Positions 43,907 through 53,474 of a stretch of DNA of 64,000 bases are shown here, one piece after another. The DNA is from Alphaproteobacteria bacterium (lineage in GTDB: Bacteria > Pseudomonadota > Alphaproteobacteria > Caulobacterales > Parvularculaceae): contig JAUIMC010000008.1 of assembly GCA_030433215.1 (NCBI GenBank), forward strand, positions 1 through 64,000, written 5' to 3'. The first letter of the stretch is position 1, and every line of letters begins with the position of its first letter. The notes under the pieces were generated by a model. That model did not search any database. It worked only from the letters and a program-made list of their open reading frames with translations, and was not told the DNA's origin. The position numbers were made by a program, and so were the translations under genes.

Positions 43907-44920
43907 ATGGGCGACGGCGCGATCGACAGGATCGAAGAGGCGCAAAGCGTGGCGCGCAAAGCGAGGCCCCGTCCCGCGCGTCCGCTCATTTCCGTTGTGG
44001 CGCCCTGTTTCAACGAAGCCGACGCGCTCGGGCCCTTCATGGCGGCGATGACGCCGGTCCTTGGCGGCGCCGATTTCGAATACGAACTCGTTTTCGTCGA
44101 TGACGGCTCCACGGACGGCACCCGCGACAAGCTCGAACATCTGGCGGCGCAGAACAGCCATGTGAAAGTGGTGATCTTCTCGCGCAATTTCGGCAAGGAA
44201 GCCGCGCTGACCGCCGGGCTCGATCACGCCAAGGGCGATGCGGTCGTGGTCATCGACACCGACCTTCAGGACCCACCGGAACTGATCCGCGATTTTGTCG
44301 CCAAATGGCGCGAGGGCGTCGACGTCGTTTACGGCAAGCGCGAAGACCGCGCGACGGACACCGCGGCCAAGCGCATGACGGCGGAAGGCTTCTATCAGTT
44401 CTTCAACCGCATTTCGGCGGTGAAAATCCCTGAAAACACCGGCGATTTCCGGCTGATGGACCGGCGCGTTGTCGACGCCATCAAGGCATTGCCCGAACGC
44501 TCGCGCTTCATGAAGGGACTTTTCGCCTGGGCCGGCTTTTCTTCCGCCGCGGTGCCTTATGCGCGTCCGGCGCGCGCAGCCGGCTCGACCAAGTTCAATC
44601 TCTGGAAGCTCTGGAACTTTGCGATTGACGGGATCGTCAGCTTTTCAACCGCGCCGTTGCGGGTGTGGAGCTATATCGGCGCGGTCGTTGCGTTTTTCTC
44701 ATTTCTCTACGCTTCTTTTATTATCATGCTGACGGTCATTACCGGCGTCGATGTGCCCGGTTATGCGTCATTGATCGTCCTCATCCTTTTCTTCGGCAGC
44801 GTGCAGATGATTTCTGTCGGCGTTCTCGGCGAATATATTTCGCGGCTCTTTATCGAGGTGAAGCGCCGGCCCATCTATATCGTCGACGATGTCATCGGCG
44901 AGGACGCCCCCTCACAGTAA
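43907..44920 (+). CDS. Membrane-anchored family 2 glycosyltransferase (GtrB/ArnC/DPM-like)
   Basis: A 337-residue GT2 enzyme. The catalytic domain shows SVVAPCFNEADAL, FVDDGSTDGT (first Asp pair) and VVIDTDLQDPPELI (DxD metal site). Two C-terminal helices (about 246-270 and 280-304) resemble GtrB and ArnC, which load sugars from nucleotide donors onto undecaprenyl phosphate at the inner membrane. No flippase or acceptor glycosyltransferase is next to it, so the sugar is unknown. Confidence 0.9.
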   Translation: MGDGAIDRIEEAQSVARKARPRPARPLISVVAPCFNEADALGPFMAAMTPVLGGADFEYELVFVDDGSTDGTRDKLEHLAAQNSHVKVVIFSRNFGKEAALTAGLDHAKGDAVVVIDTDLQDPPELIRDFVAKWREGVDVVYGKREDRATDTAAKRMTAEGFYQFFNRISAVKIPENTGDFRLMDRRVVDAIKALPERSRFMKGLFAWAGFSSAAVPYARPARAAGSTKFNLWKLWNFAIDGIVSFSTAPLRVWSYIGAVVAFFSFLYASFIIMLTVITGVDVPGYASLIVLILFFGSVQMISVGVLGEYISRLFIEVKRRPIYIVDDVIGEDAPSQ

Positions 44921-45023
44921 AACGGCCGGCGCTGTGCCGCGTCTTATACGCCATGCCAAGTTGCAGGCTTTGCCGGCGCGGGGCATATAGTCCTTTGAGT
45001 TGTGGCGGAGAGACGAGGCGGGC

Positions 45024-46286
45024 GTGAGACGATTGGCGGCGATGATAGCGTTCGTTTTGCTCACGGCCTGTGGGCGCGGAGCCGCGCCCGCGCCGGAAAA
45101 ACCCGCCGCCGAGCCCTCCGGCTCCATCGTTCGTTTCGCCGCCTTCAACGCCTATCTCAACCGGCCGGAAGAGGGCGGGCTGATTGCGGATCTGGAAACG
45201 CCGGACAATTTACAGGCGCAAAAGGTCGCCGAAATCATCCAGCGGACGGCCCCGGACGTCCTCCTTCTCAGCGAGTTCGATTACGATGAGGAAGGGGAGG
45301 CGCTGCGCCTCTTCCGCGAAAACTACCTTGAGCGTAGCTGGAACGGCGCCGACCCGGCGGTCTATCCCTACGCCTATCTCGCGCCGTCAAATACCGGCGT
45401 TCCATCCGGTCATGATCTCGACCGCGACGGCGTTGTGACGGCGGAGCCCGGCGAGCGCGCCTATGGCGGCGACGCTTTTGGGTTCGGCGCCTTTCCGGGG
45501 CAATATGCGTTCGTCCTGTTGTCGAAATATCCCATAGACGAAGCGGGCGTCAGAACGTTTCAGACTTTTCTCTGGAAGGATATGCCCGGCGCCATGTTGC
45601 CCGACGATCCGGAGACGCCGGCGCCGGATGACTGGTACAGTATAGAGGCGCTGGAGGTTTTCCGGCTTTCCTCCAAATCCCACGCCGATATTCCTGTGAT
45701 CATCGGCGGCGCGCGCGTTCATGTGCTGGCGAGCCATCCGACGCCGCCGAGTTTTGACGGCGAAGAGGATCGCAACGGCAAACGCAATCATGACGAAATC
45801 CGTCTCTGGACGGATTACATCGCGGGCGCGGATTACCTTTATGACGATAAGGGCGGCGAGGGCGGTCTCCCGGCGGGAGAACGCTTCGTCATCATGGGCG
45901 ATCTGAACGCCGACCCCCATGACGGCGACGGCGTCCCAAGCGGCATTGGCGGGCTTCTGTCGTCGCCGCTGGTCGCGGATGCGCCCTTCCCGAAAAGCGA
46001 AGGCGGCGCGCAGCAGGCCGCGCTTCAGGGCGGCGCCAATGAGACGCAAAAGGGCGATCCCGCCGAAGACACCGCCGATTTCGGCGACGATCCGGAACAA
46101 GGCGGCGTCGGCAATCTGCACCTCGACTATGTCTTGTTTTCAAAAGCCGGACTGCGCGAGGAAGCCGCCGGCGTTTTCTGGCCGGCGAGCGATCAACCCC
46201 ATTACGATCTCGTGGGGCCGGGCTTTCCGGTGGAAAGCTCCGATCACCGATTGGTCTGGCGCGATCTTGAAATCGTTAAAGACTGA
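45024..46286 (+). CDS. Endonuclease/exonuclease/phosphatase-family lipoprotein
   Basis: A 420-residue secreted hydrolase. The GTG start at 45024 follows GAGGCGGG and gives a lipoprotein signal (AAMIAFVLLTACGRG, lipobox LTAC); a TTG at 45000 is less likely. The EEP fold is recognisable from RFAAFNAYLNR, LLLSEFDYDE, VIMGDLNADPHDGDG and SSDHRLVW. A DLDRDGVVTAEPG stretch resembles an EF-hand-type calcium loop. It is likely a phosphodiesterase or phosphatase at the envelope; the substrate (nucleic acid, phospholipid or inositol phosphate) is unknown. Confidence 0.8.
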   Translation: MRRLAAMIAFVLLTACGRGAAPAPEKPAAEPSGSIVRFAAFNAYLNRPEEGGLIADLETPDNLQAQKVAEIIQRTAPDVLLLSEFDYDEEGEALRLFRENYLERSWNGADPAVYPYAYLAPSNTGVPSGHDLDRDGVVTAEPGERAYGGDAFGFGAFPGQYAFVLLSKYPIDEAGVRTFQTFLWKDMPGAMLPDDPETPAPDDWYSIEALEVFRLSSKSHADIPVIIGGARVHVLASHPTPPSFDGEEDRNGKRNHDEIRLWTDYIAGADYLYDDKGGEGGLPAGERFVIMGDLNADPHDGDGVPSGIGGLLSSPLVADAPFPKSEGGAQQAALQGGANETQKGDPAEDTADFGDDPEQGGVGNLHLDYVLFSKAGLREEAAGVFWPASDQPHYDLVGPGFPVESSDHRLVWRDLEIVKD

Positions 46287-46291
46287 GACGC

Positions 46292-47188
46292 TTAAAACGT
46301 CGCCGCGAAGAGCGGCCGGTTGGGCCCGAACCCGGCGCGCTTCATGCCGTCGGAATTCCACGCGAAAGCGACTTCGCCCTCGTTCGAGACCGCGATGACG
46401 CCGCCGTCGCCGCCGAGCCTGGCGACATCCTTGATGAGGCCGGAGGCGGCGGTCTGAAGATCGGCGCCCTGATAGCGAACGCGGCTCGCCACATCCTGCG
46501 CCCCGCCGGCGAGAATGAAATATTCCCCGAGCCCGGTGCAGGACGCGCCGACAAATTCGTCGGCCCAGGTGCCGGACCCGATCAGCGGCGTGTCGCCGAC
46601 CCGTCCTTCGAGCTTGCCGAAAACCCCGCCCGTGGAGGTCGCGGCGGCGATGCGGCCTTCCGCGTCGAGGGCGACGGCGCCCACCGTGCCGTGGCCGAGT
46701 TCGGCCTGGGTCATCTCTTCGGGTTCGACGCCCACGGGCACGACGTAATAGCTCTCCGGATTTTCAACGAAGGCGAGGCCTTGGCGGCTGCAGAAATTTT
46801 CCGCGCCGCGCCCGGCCAGCATCACATGGGGCGTCGTGTCCATCACCGCGCGCGCCGCCCGGATGGGGGATTTCAGGTGCTTCACCGCCGCGACCGATCC
46901 CGCCTTGCGGGCGAGGTTTCCGGTTTCGCTCGCCATGATCGACGCGTCGAGCTCGGCATAGCCCGCCCGGTTCGGCGGGGCGCCCTTGCCCGCGATGTAA
47001 AGCCCGGAGGCTTCCATGGCCTCCACCAGCGTTTCGACGACATCGACCGCCGGCGCGCCGTCATGGAGGAGCGCCTCGCCGCGCCCGGCAAGCTCGAGAA
47101 GGTGCGCTTCAGCTTTTGAATAGTCGCGGCCCTTGCGGGCGCCGGCGCCGCCGTGAAGGGCGAGGGCGACGGTCGGTTTTTTGGACAT
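46292..47188 (-). CDS. Isoaspartyl peptidase / type 2 L-asparaginase (Ntn hydrolase)
   Basis: A 298-residue precursor of the plant-type asparaginase family. The nucleophile Thr168 sits in [11 protein letters not shown]; self-cleavage before it yields alpha and beta subunits. [14 protein letters not shown] and the final CTGLGEYFI segment match the family. It removes isoaspartyl residues from damaged peptides and can hydrolyse asparagine. No signal peptide is visible, so it acts in the cytosol. It is convergent with the lipoprotein gene (6-base gap). Confidence 0.9.
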   Translation of the reverse strand: MSKKPTVALALHGGAGARKGRDYSKAEAHLLELAGRGEALLHDGAPAVDVVETLVEAMEASGLYIAGKGAPPNRAGYAELDASIMASETGNLARKAGSVAAVKHLKSPIRAARAVMDTTPHVMLAGRGAENFCSRQGLAFVENPESYYVVPVGVEPEEMTQAELGHGTVGAVALDAEGRIAAATSTGGVFGKLEGRVGDTPLIGSGTWADEFVGASCTGLGEYFILAGGAQDVASRVRYQGADLQTAASGLIKDVARLGGDGGVIAVSNEGEVAFAWNSDGMKRAGFGPNRPLFAATF

Positions 47189-47299
47189 GGTCGGTATCCG
47201 CCTGTTGCCGCCCCTATGTAGGGCGGAACCGGGCGCCTAGCCAACGGGGGTTCAAGCTTTTATGAGAACGCCCGACCGTTTGCATTGCAGGAGACAGAC

Positions 47300-48019
47300 A
47301 TGACCCGCCTCGCCTTGATCCGTCACGGCCAAAGCCAGTGGAACCTTGAAAACCGCTTCACCGGCTGGGTCGATGTGGATCTCACGGAAAAAGGCGTCGC
47401 CGAAGCGAAAAAGGCCGGCGATCTCCTGCGCGACACGGGCGTTGAGTTCTCCGCCTGCTACACCTCGGTGCAAAAGCGCGCCATCCGCACGCTCTGGATC
47501 GCGCTCGATGAGATGGACCGCATGTGGCTGCCGGTCACGAGGGCCTGGCAATTGAACGAGCGCCATTATGGCGGGCTCACCGGGCTCGATAAGGCCGAGA
47601 CCGCCGAAAAACATGGCGAGGATCAGGTGAAGGTCTGGCGCCGGAGCTATGACACGCCGCCGCCGGCCATGGAGGCGGGCAGCGAGTTCGATCTCTCAAA
47701 AGATCCCCGCTACAAGCTTTACGGCGCCGACGTGCCGGCGACGGAGTCTCTCAAGCTCACCCTCGAGCGGGTGCAACCCTATTTCGAAAAAGAGATCGCG
47801 CCGCGCCTCAAGGCCGGCGAGTCGCTGATTATCGCCGCCCACGGCAATTCCCTGCGCGCGCTGGTCAAGATCCTCTTCAATGTCGCCGATGACGACATCG
47901 TCCATGTGGAGATCCCTACGGGCAATCCCCTGCTGATCGATCTCGATGGAAATCTGAAGCCGACGGACGCGCGCTATCTCGATGAAGCCCGCGCACAGCC
48001 TCTTCCGGACGCCGGTTAA
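47300..48019 (+). CDS. gpmA: 2,3-bisphosphoglycerate-dependent phosphoglycerate mutase
   Basis: A 239-residue glycolytic mutase interconverting 3- and 2-phosphoglycerate. The phospho-His motif is [18 protein letters not shown] (His9), with [14 protein letters not shown] and the second His in [18 protein letters not shown] lies upstream of the ATG at 47300. It is convergent with zapA (2-base gap) and close to tkt, gap, pgk and fba. Confidence 0.96.
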   Translation: MTRLALIRHGQSQWNLENRFTGWVDVDLTEKGVAEAKKAGDLLRDTGVEFSACYTSVQKRAIRTLWIALDEMDRMWLPVTRAWQLNERHYGGLTGLDKAETAEKHGEDQVKVWRRSYDTPPPAMEAGSEFDLSKDPRYKLYGADVPATESLKLTLERVQPYFEKEIAPRLKAGESLIIAAHGNSLRALVKILFNVADDDIVHVEIPTGNPLLIDLDGNLKPTDARYLDEARAQPLPDAG

Positions 48020-48021
48020 GC

Positions 48022-48348
48022 TTAATTATCGAGCTTTGACGCGATGTCGTTGACGCGCTTTGCGGCCGCATCGACGGCGCGGCTCGCCCCGCCCATGGTG
48101 TCCGGGTCGAGCTGTTCGCCGGCGCCGTCCATGTCCTCGAGCTGGTCGCGGGCCTCGAAGAGCTCGTCGCAGATGGTCAGCGCCGACAAAAGCATCAGCC
48201 GCGCATCGGAGACGTCGGGCAATTCCGCGGCCATCGCCGAGGCGCGCTTGTCGAGAAACGCCGCCAGCTGGCGCAGGCGGTCTTCCTGGCCCGCCTCGCA
48301 GGTGACGCGGTATTCACGGTCGTTCACGCGGATTTCAACCTGGCTCAT
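48022..48348 (-). CDS. zapA: Cell division protein ZapA
   Basis: A 108-residue FtsZ-ring stabiliser. The N-terminal beta motif (VEIRVNDREYRVTCEAGQEDRLRQLAAFLDKR, residues about 4-35) and C-terminal coiled coil are typical of ZapA. It bundles FtsZ filaments at midcell. Its start overlaps the stop of the upstream DUF4164 gene by four bases, so the two are translationally coupled. Confidence 0.92.
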   Translation of the reverse strand: MSQVEIRVNDREYRVTCEAGQEDRLRQLAAFLDKRASAMAAELPDVSDARLMLLSALTICDELFEARDQLEDMDGAGEQLDPDTMGGASRAVDAAAKRVNDIASKLDN

Positions 48349-48581
48349 GGTTCACCGCCTTTCTTTTCGTCCTCGGCGAGGATCGCCTTGAGGTCGCTGA
48401 TCGCCGCGGCCACGCCGCGGGCGGCATTGTCGGTCTGCTTGCGGGCGGCCAGCGCCTGGCGGCGGGCGGCCGTCATGGACTCCTCGGTGATGGAGGCCTC
48501 GTCCAGCTTGGCGTCGAGGCGCGATTCGAGGGCTTCGATCGCCTCGGCGAGGCTCTGCACCGCTTTTTCGAGCGCTGTCAT
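48345..48581 (-). CDS. DUF4164-like small coiled-coil protein
   Basis: A 78-residue, entirely helical protein with heptad-like Leu and Ala spacing (MTALEKAVQSLAEAIEALES, then SITEESMTAARRQALAARKQ). A protein of this size and pattern, annotated DUF4164, regularly precedes zapA in alphaproteobacteria. Coupling to zapA suggests a cell-division role, but no function is established. The gene is divergent from tkt by 160 bases. Confidence 0.8.
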   Translation of the reverse strand: MTALEKAVQSLAEAIEALESRLDAKLDEASITEESMTAARRQALAARKQTDNAARGVAAAISDLKAILAEDEKKGGEP

Positions 48582-48741
48582 GGTCGATTGTTTCCGTTTC
48601 ACCCGCTGAAAGCCGGGCCAATGTGGCCCTCGATGCTGATTCTGTCCAGCGGGGATCGGGCGAGCCTTGACCCCCGCACGCGCGCGATGCATGAAGCCCC
48701 CGAAAGTCAACGCTTTTCGAGACATATTGGGGGTTTCCCGC

Positions 48742-50727
48742 ATGACCGGCGCCGGCCCAGATCGGGCTGATTTTCCACAGATGGCGAATGCGATCCGCGC
48801 TCTGGCGATGGACGCAGTCGAGAAAGCCAATTCGGGCCACCCGGGCATGCCCATGGGCATGGCGGATGTGGCGACCACCCTTTTCGCCGAACATTTGAAA
48901 TTCGACGCAGGCAATCCTGACTGGCCGGACCGGGACCGTTTCGTCCTGTCCGCCGGCCACGGCTCCATGCTGATTTATTCCCTCGCCTATCTCCTGGGCT
49001 ATGAGGGGATGACGCTCGACGAGATCAAGAATTTCCGCCAGCTGGGTTCGAAGACCGCCGGCCACCCCGAATATGGTCACGCGCCGGCCGTTGAAACCAC
49101 CACCGGCCCGCTGGGCCAGGGGCTCGCCAATGCGGTGGGGATGGCGCTCGCCGAAGCGCATCTGAACGCCCGGTTCGGCGACGACGTTGTCGATCACCAC
49201 ACCTACGCCATCGCCGGCGACGGCTGCCTCATGGAAGGCATCAGCCAGGAAGCGATTTCGCTCGCGGGTCATCTGAAGCTCCGTAAGCTGATCGTCCTTT
49301 GGGACGACAACAATATCTCCATCGACGGGCCGCTGTCCCTGTCCGACTCCACCGACCAGCTCGCGCGCTTTGCGGCCTCCGGCTGGGCGACGGCGCGCGT
49401 CGACGGGCACGATCCGGCGGCGGTGTCCGCCGCGATCGAAAAGGCCAAAGCCTCCGACCGGCCGACGCTGATCGCCTGCCGCACCACCATCGGTTATGGC
49501 GCGCCGACCAAAGCCGGCACCTCCGGCGCGCACGGCTCGCCCCTGGGCGAGGGCGAGATCGAGGGCGCGCGTCAGGCGCTTGACTGGCCGCATGCGCCGT
49601 TCGAGATTCCGGACGGTCTTCTCGCCAAATGGCGCGCAGCCGGCGCGCGCGGGGCCGAGACCCGCGCAGCCTGGGAAGCGCGGCTTTCTAAAGACGCCCA
49701 CTGCGAAGCCTTCAAGACCGCCATGGCGGGCGATTATGCCGGCGTGCTTCACGAGGCGATTGCGAAATACAACGCCTCGCTCGTCGACACGCCGCAAAAG
49801 CTCGCGACGCGCAAGGCTTCCGAACTGGCGCTTGATGTCATCAACGAAGTTGTCGCCGAAACCGTGGGCGGCTCGGCCGACCTCACCGGTTCCAACAACA
49901 CCAAGACCAAGAATATCGACGCTCTGTCTGCGGAGAATTACGCCGGGCGCTATGTCTATTACGGCATTCGCGAGCACGGCATGGCGGCGGCCATGAACGG
50001 CATGGCGCTGCATGGCGGCGTCGTTCCCTATGGCGGCACCTTCCTCGTCTTTTCCGATTATTGCCGTCCGTCGATCCGCCTGTCGGCGCTGATGGGCGCG
50101 CGCGTCGTCTATGTGATGACCCACGATTCCATCGGGCTCGGCGAAGACGGACCGACGCACCAGCCGGTCGAACATCTGGCGGCCTTGCGCGCGATCCCCA
50201 ATCTCAACGTCTATCGTCCCTGCGACGGCGTCGAGACCGCCGAATGCTGGGAAATGGCGCTGAAGACCATCGCGACGCCTTCTGTGATTGCGCTCACCCG
50301 TCAGGGGCTGGAGCAGGCGCGCCTGAAAGCCTCCGACGAAAATCTCACCGCCAAAGGCGCCTATGTGATCGCCGGCAAGGACGCCGAAGACGTGACCCTG
50401 ATCGCCTCGGGCTCGGAAGTCTCCCTGGCGCTGAAGGCGCGCGAGGCGCTGAAGGAAGACGGGATCAAGGCCCGGGTCGTTTCCGCGCCCTGTTTCGAGC
50501 TTTTCGAGATGCAGCCGGAAAGCTACCGCAAAGACGTTCTCGGCAAGGCCCCGCGCGTCGGGATCGAAGCGGCCATCCGTCAGGGCTGGGACGTGTTCCT
50601 GCGCCGCAAGGACGGCTTTGTCGGCATGACCGGTTTCGGCGCCTCGGCGCCCGCCGGCGACCTGTTCACCCATTTCGGCATCACCGCGGAGGCTGTCGCC
50701 GCGGAAGCAAAACGCTTGATTAGTTAG
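48742..50727 (+). CDS. tkt: Transketolase
   Basis: A 661-residue thiamine-diphosphate enzyme linking the pentose-phosphate pathway and glycolysis. It has [29 protein letters not shown], the ThDP loop [12 protein letters not shown] and [24 protein letters not shown]. The ATG at 48742 follows GGGGG and matches the usual N-terminus; a TTG 75 bases upstream would add unrelated residues. It leads the sugar-metabolism run tkt-gap-pgk-fba. The opposite strand of tkt and gap is open over a very long stretch but is not coding. Confidence 0.97.
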   Translation: MTGAGPDRADFPQMANAIRALAMDAVEKANSGHPGMPMGMADVATTLFAEHLKFDAGNPDWPDRDRFVLSAGHGSMLIYSLAYLLGYEGMTLDEIKNFRQLGSKTAGHPEYGHAPAVETTTGPLGQGLANAVGMALAEAHLNARFGDDVVDHHTYAIAGDGCLMEGISQEAISLAGHLKLRKLIVLWDDNNISIDGPLSLSDSTDQLARFAASGWATARVDGHDPAAVSAAIEKAKASDRPTLIACRTTIGYGAPTKAGTSGAHGSPLGEGEIEGARQALDWPHAPFEIPDGLLAKWRAAGARGAETRAAWEARLSKDAHCEAFKTAMAGDYAGVLHEAIAKYNASLVDTPQKLATRKASELALDVINEVVAETVGGSADLTGSNNTKTKNIDALSAENYAGRYVYYGIREHGMAAAMNGMALHGGVVPYGGTFLVFSDYCRPSIRLSALMGARVVYVMTHDSIGLGEDGPTHQPVEHLAALRAIPNLNVYRPCDGVETAECWEMALKTIATPSVIALTRQGLEQARLKASDENLTAKGAYVIAGKDAEDVTLIASGSEVSLALKAREALKEDGIKARVVSAPCFELFEMQPESYRKDVLGKAPRVGIEAAIRQGWDVFLRRKDGFVGMTGFGASAPAGDLFTHFGITAEAVAAEAKRLIS

Positions 50728-50739
50728 GAGAAACGAAAA

Positions 50740-51747
50740 ATGGCGCTCAAGATTGCAATCAACGGCTTTGGACGGATCGGACGTCTTGCGCTCCGCTCGA
50801 TCGTCGAGACCGGACGCAAGGGCGTTGACATCGTCGCGATCAACGATCTTGGACCGGTGGAGACCAACGCCCATCTCGTCCAGTACGACTCGATCCACGG
50901 ACGTTTCCCGCATGAAGTCAAAGTGCGCAACGACACCATCGATGTGGGCCTCGGCCCGATCAAGGTGTTCGCCGAACGCGATCCGACGAAGCTGCCCTGG
51001 GGCGAGATTGGCGTCGACATCGTTTACGAGTGCACGGGGCTTTTTGCGTCGCGCGAGAAGGCGGCGATGCATCTCGATGCGGGCGCGAAACGCGTTCTCG
51101 TCTCCGCGCCGGCGACCGAAGCCGACAAGACCATCGTTTTCGGCGTCAATCACGGCACGCTGACTGGCCAGGACCATGTCGTTTCCAACGCGTCCTGCAC
51201 CACCAACTGCCTCGCGCCGGTTGCGAAAGTGCTGAACGACGCGGTCGGGATCGAGCGCGGCTACATGACGACGATCCACTCCTACACCGGCGACCAGCCG
51301 ACGCTGGACACCATGCACAAGGATCTCTACCGCGCCCGCGCCGCGGCGATGAACATGATCCCGACCTCGACCGGCGCGGCGAAAGCCGTGGGCCTCGTCC
51401 TGCCCGACCTCAACGGCAAGCTCGACGGCTCGTCGATCCGCGTGCCGACGGCGAACGTCTCCGTTGTCGATCTCGTCTTCACGCCGAAGAAAGACACGAC
51501 GGTGGAAGAGGTCAACAACGCCATCATCGAGGCGGCGAACGGCAAACTGCGCGGCGTTCTCGGCGTCACCGACAAGCCGCTCGTCTCGTCCGACTTCAAT
51601 CACGACCCCCATTCCTCGACCTTTGCGCTCAACCAGACGCAGATCCTCGAGGGCAAGCTCGTGCGCATCCTCACCTGGTACGACAATGAGTGGGGCTTCT
51701 CGACGCGCATGACCGATACGGCGCTTGAAATGGGCCGCCACCTTTAA
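50740..51747 (+). CDS. gap: Glyceraldehyde-3-phosphate dehydrogenase
   Basis: A 335-residue NAD-dependent dehydrogenase. It has NGFGRIGRLALRS at the N-terminus, the catalytic Cys153 in SNASCTTNCLAPVAK, and WYDNEWGFSTRM at the C-terminus. It converts glyceraldehyde-3-phosphate to 1,3-bisphosphoglycerate. It starts 12 bases after tkt. The small lipoprotein gene with its own promoter separates it from pgk. Confidence 0.98.
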   Translation: MALKIAINGFGRIGRLALRSIVETGRKGVDIVAINDLGPVETNAHLVQYDSIHGRFPHEVKVRNDTIDVGLGPIKVFAERDPTKLPWGEIGVDIVYECTGLFASREKAAMHLDAGAKRVLVSAPATEADKTIVFGVNHGTLTGQDHVVSNASCTTNCLAPVAKVLNDAVGIERGYMTTIHSYTGDQPTLDTMHKDLYRARAAAMNMIPTSTGAAKAVGLVLPDLNGKLDGSSIRVPTANVSVVDLVFTPKKDTTVEEVNNAIIEAANGKLRGVLGVTDKPLVSSDFNHDPHSSTFALNQTQILEGKLVRILTWYDNEWGFSTRMTDTALEMGRHL

Positions 51748-51749
51748 AG

Positions 51750-51775
51750 GGAACTGACATCGCTGGAAATTCGTT
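51750..51775 (+). promoter_or_regulatory. Sigma-EcfG-type promoter of the small lipoprotein gene
   Basis: GGAAC (51750-51754), a 17-base spacer, CGTT (51772-51775): a full match to the EcfG general-stress pattern. It starts two bases after the gap stop and ends 32 bases before the ATG of the lipoprotein gene. Confidence 0.62.
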
Positions 51776-51807
51776 TCTCCGGAAACGTCTTTCCAGCGGA
51801 GACCGCC

Positions 51808-52233
51808 ATGACCCTCTATTCGACGCATGCAAGAGTTCTCGTCCCGCTCGCCTTTCTGGGCGCGGCCGCGTGCAACGAAAAAGTCGTCGTCAAGGAGCCC
51901 GAAGCGACGCAAGAGGGCGAGGTCCTCATCGGCGATGATGTCGATCCGCTTTATATCGGTGTCTGGGCGGCGCGGCCTGATCTTTGCGACGCCGAGCCGG
52001 GCGCGGTCGAGTTCACCGAAAACCGGTTCCTCGGTTATGAAAACGCCTGCGATATTCTCTCTTCGGAAGAGGGGACCGATGGCGGCTGGCGGTTAGAGAT
52101 GCGCTGCGAAGGCGAGGGCGAAACGGCGCTCGAGACCTTCGATGTCGATCTCGACGGCGAAAGCCTGCGTTTTTCGCGCAATGGCGGCGAGCCTGTGACT
52201 TTAGTTTCCTGTACGGATGATGACGAGGACTGA
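51808..52233 (+). CDS. Small acidic lipoprotein or exported protein, unknown family
   Basis: A 141-residue protein with an export signal ending LAFLGAAAC, probably a lipoprotein although -3 is Ala rather than Leu. The mature part is very acidic, with a repeated beta pattern (YIGVWAARPDLC, VEFTENRFLGYENACDIL, GGWRLEMRCEGEGE, SLRFSRNGGEPVTLVSC). It has four further Cys that could form two disulfides. I do not recognise the family; the pattern recalls small periplasmic lipocalin-like or META-like folds. An EcfG-type promoter directly upstream suggests general-stress induction. GGAGA precedes the ATG. Confidence 0.7.
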   Translation: MTLYSTHARVLVPLAFLGAAACNEKVVVKEPEATQEGEVLIGDDVDPLYIGVWAARPDLCDAEPGAVEFTENRFLGYENACDILSSEEGTDGGWRLEMRCEGEGETALETFDVDLDGESLRFSRNGGEPVTLVSCTDDDED

Positions 52234-52238
52234 CCTGA

Positions 52239-53429
52239 ATGGCGCATCGCACCCTTGACGATCTCGATGTTGCAGGAAAACGCGTTCTCTGCCGCGTCGA
52301 TTTCAACGTCCCCATGAAAGACGGCGAAGTCACCGACGCGACGCGGATTGAGCGCGCCCTGCCGACCATCAACGAGCTTTCGAAGAAGGGCGCGAAGGTC
52401 ATTCTGCTTTCCCATTTTGATCGGCCCAAGGGCAAGGTCGTGCCGGAAATGTCGTTGAAGCCGGTCGCCGCGGCGCTTGAGAAATTTCTCGGCGGCCCGG
52501 TGGACTTCGCCTCCGACTGCATCGGCGATGAAGCCAAGAAAGTCGTCAAGAACATGCTCGACGGTGATGTGGCGGTGTTCGAGAACACCCGCTTTCACGC
52601 CGGTGAAGAAAAGAACGATCCGGACTTCGCCAAGGCCCTCGCCGAAAACGGCGACGCCTATGTGAACGACGCCTTTTCCGCCGCGCACCGCGCCCACGCC
52701 TCGACGGAAGGGATCGCGCATCTTCTGCCGTCGGCGGCGGGCCGCGCCATGGAGCGCGAACTCGATTATCTGAAAGCCGCTTTGTCCGAGCCGGTCCGTC
52801 CCATGATGGCGGTGGTCGGCGGCGCGAAAGTCTCCACCAAGATCGAGCTTTTGCTGAACCTCGTCGGCAGGGCCGACATCCTGGTCGTCGGCGGCGGCAT
52901 GGCGAACACCTTTCTTTTCGCCAAAGGGATCGGTGTCGGCAAGTCGCTGTGCGAGCCGGACCTTGCGGACACGGCGCGCGAGATCATGAGCCAGGCCAGC
53001 ACAAAGGGCTGCGAGATTGTTCTTCCGAGCGACGTTGTCGTCGCCAAGGAGTTCAAGGAAGGCGCGGACCGGGAAGTCAAACCCGCGGACGCGGTCGGCG
53101 CCGACGACATGATCCTCGATCTCGGCCCCGACACGGTCGATCTCATCGCGGCGAAAATCGAAAGCGCCAAGACGCTTGTCTGGAACGGGCCGCTCGGCGC
53201 CTTCGAGATCAAACCATTCGACACGGCGACGGTGGAGGCGGCGCGCTACGCCGCCAAGCGCGTCGAGAATGACGGTCTTGTGGCGGTCGCCGGCGGCGGC
53301 GACACGGTGGCCGCGCTCGCCGCGGCGGGCGTGGAAGACGATTTCACCTATGTTTCAACGGCGGGCGGCGCGTTTCTTGAATGGCTCGAAGGCAAAACGC
53401 TGCCCGGCGTTGCGGCTTTAGAGAATTAA
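52239..53429 (+). CDS. pgk: Phosphoglycerate kinase
   Basis: A 396-residue kinase making ATP from 1,3-bisphosphoglycerate. The N-terminal [13 protein letters not shown] and LSHFDRPKG, the hinge and substrate region ENTRFHAGE, and GGGDTVAAL at the C-terminus are diagnostic. It starts 5 bases after the stress-type lipoprotein gene, so its transcript may come from both the tkt-gap promoter and the EcfG-type promoter. Confidence 0.98.
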   Translation: MAHRTLDDLDVAGKRVLCRVDFNVPMKDGEVTDATRIERALPTINELSKKGAKVILLSHFDRPKGKVVPEMSLKPVAAALEKFLGGPVDFASDCIGDEAKKVVKNMLDGDVAVFENTRFHAGEEKNDPDFAKALAENGDAYVNDAFSAAHRAHASTEGIAHLLPSAAGRAMERELDYLKAALSEPVRPMMAVVGGAKVSTKIELLLNLVGRADILVVGGGMANTFLFAKGIGVGKSLCEPDLADTAREIMSQASTKGCEIVLPSDVVVAKEFKEGADREVKPADAVGADDMILDLGPDTVDLIAAKIESAKTLVWNGPLGAFEIKPFDTATVEAARYAAKRVENDGLVAVAGGGDTVAALAAAGVEDDFTYVSTAGGAFLEWLEGKTLPGVAALEN

Positions 53430-53474
53430 TCGGCGCCTGGCGCTTTTGAAATTTTATTGAGTTGGGAGAGCAAG

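Noticed and set aside
48582-48741. 6S RNA gene near zapA
   Set aside because: In many proteobacteria 6S RNA lies beside zapA, but here zapA is 2 bases from gpmA, and the 160-base gap upstream of DUF4164 shows no long 6S-like rod.
48352-51912. A 1186-codon open frame on the minus strand opposite tkt and gap
   Set aside because: It mirrors two well-defined enzymes on the plus strand. Its composition (Arg, Asp, His, Val rich) is that of an antisense frame in high-GC DNA, and it shows no known domain.
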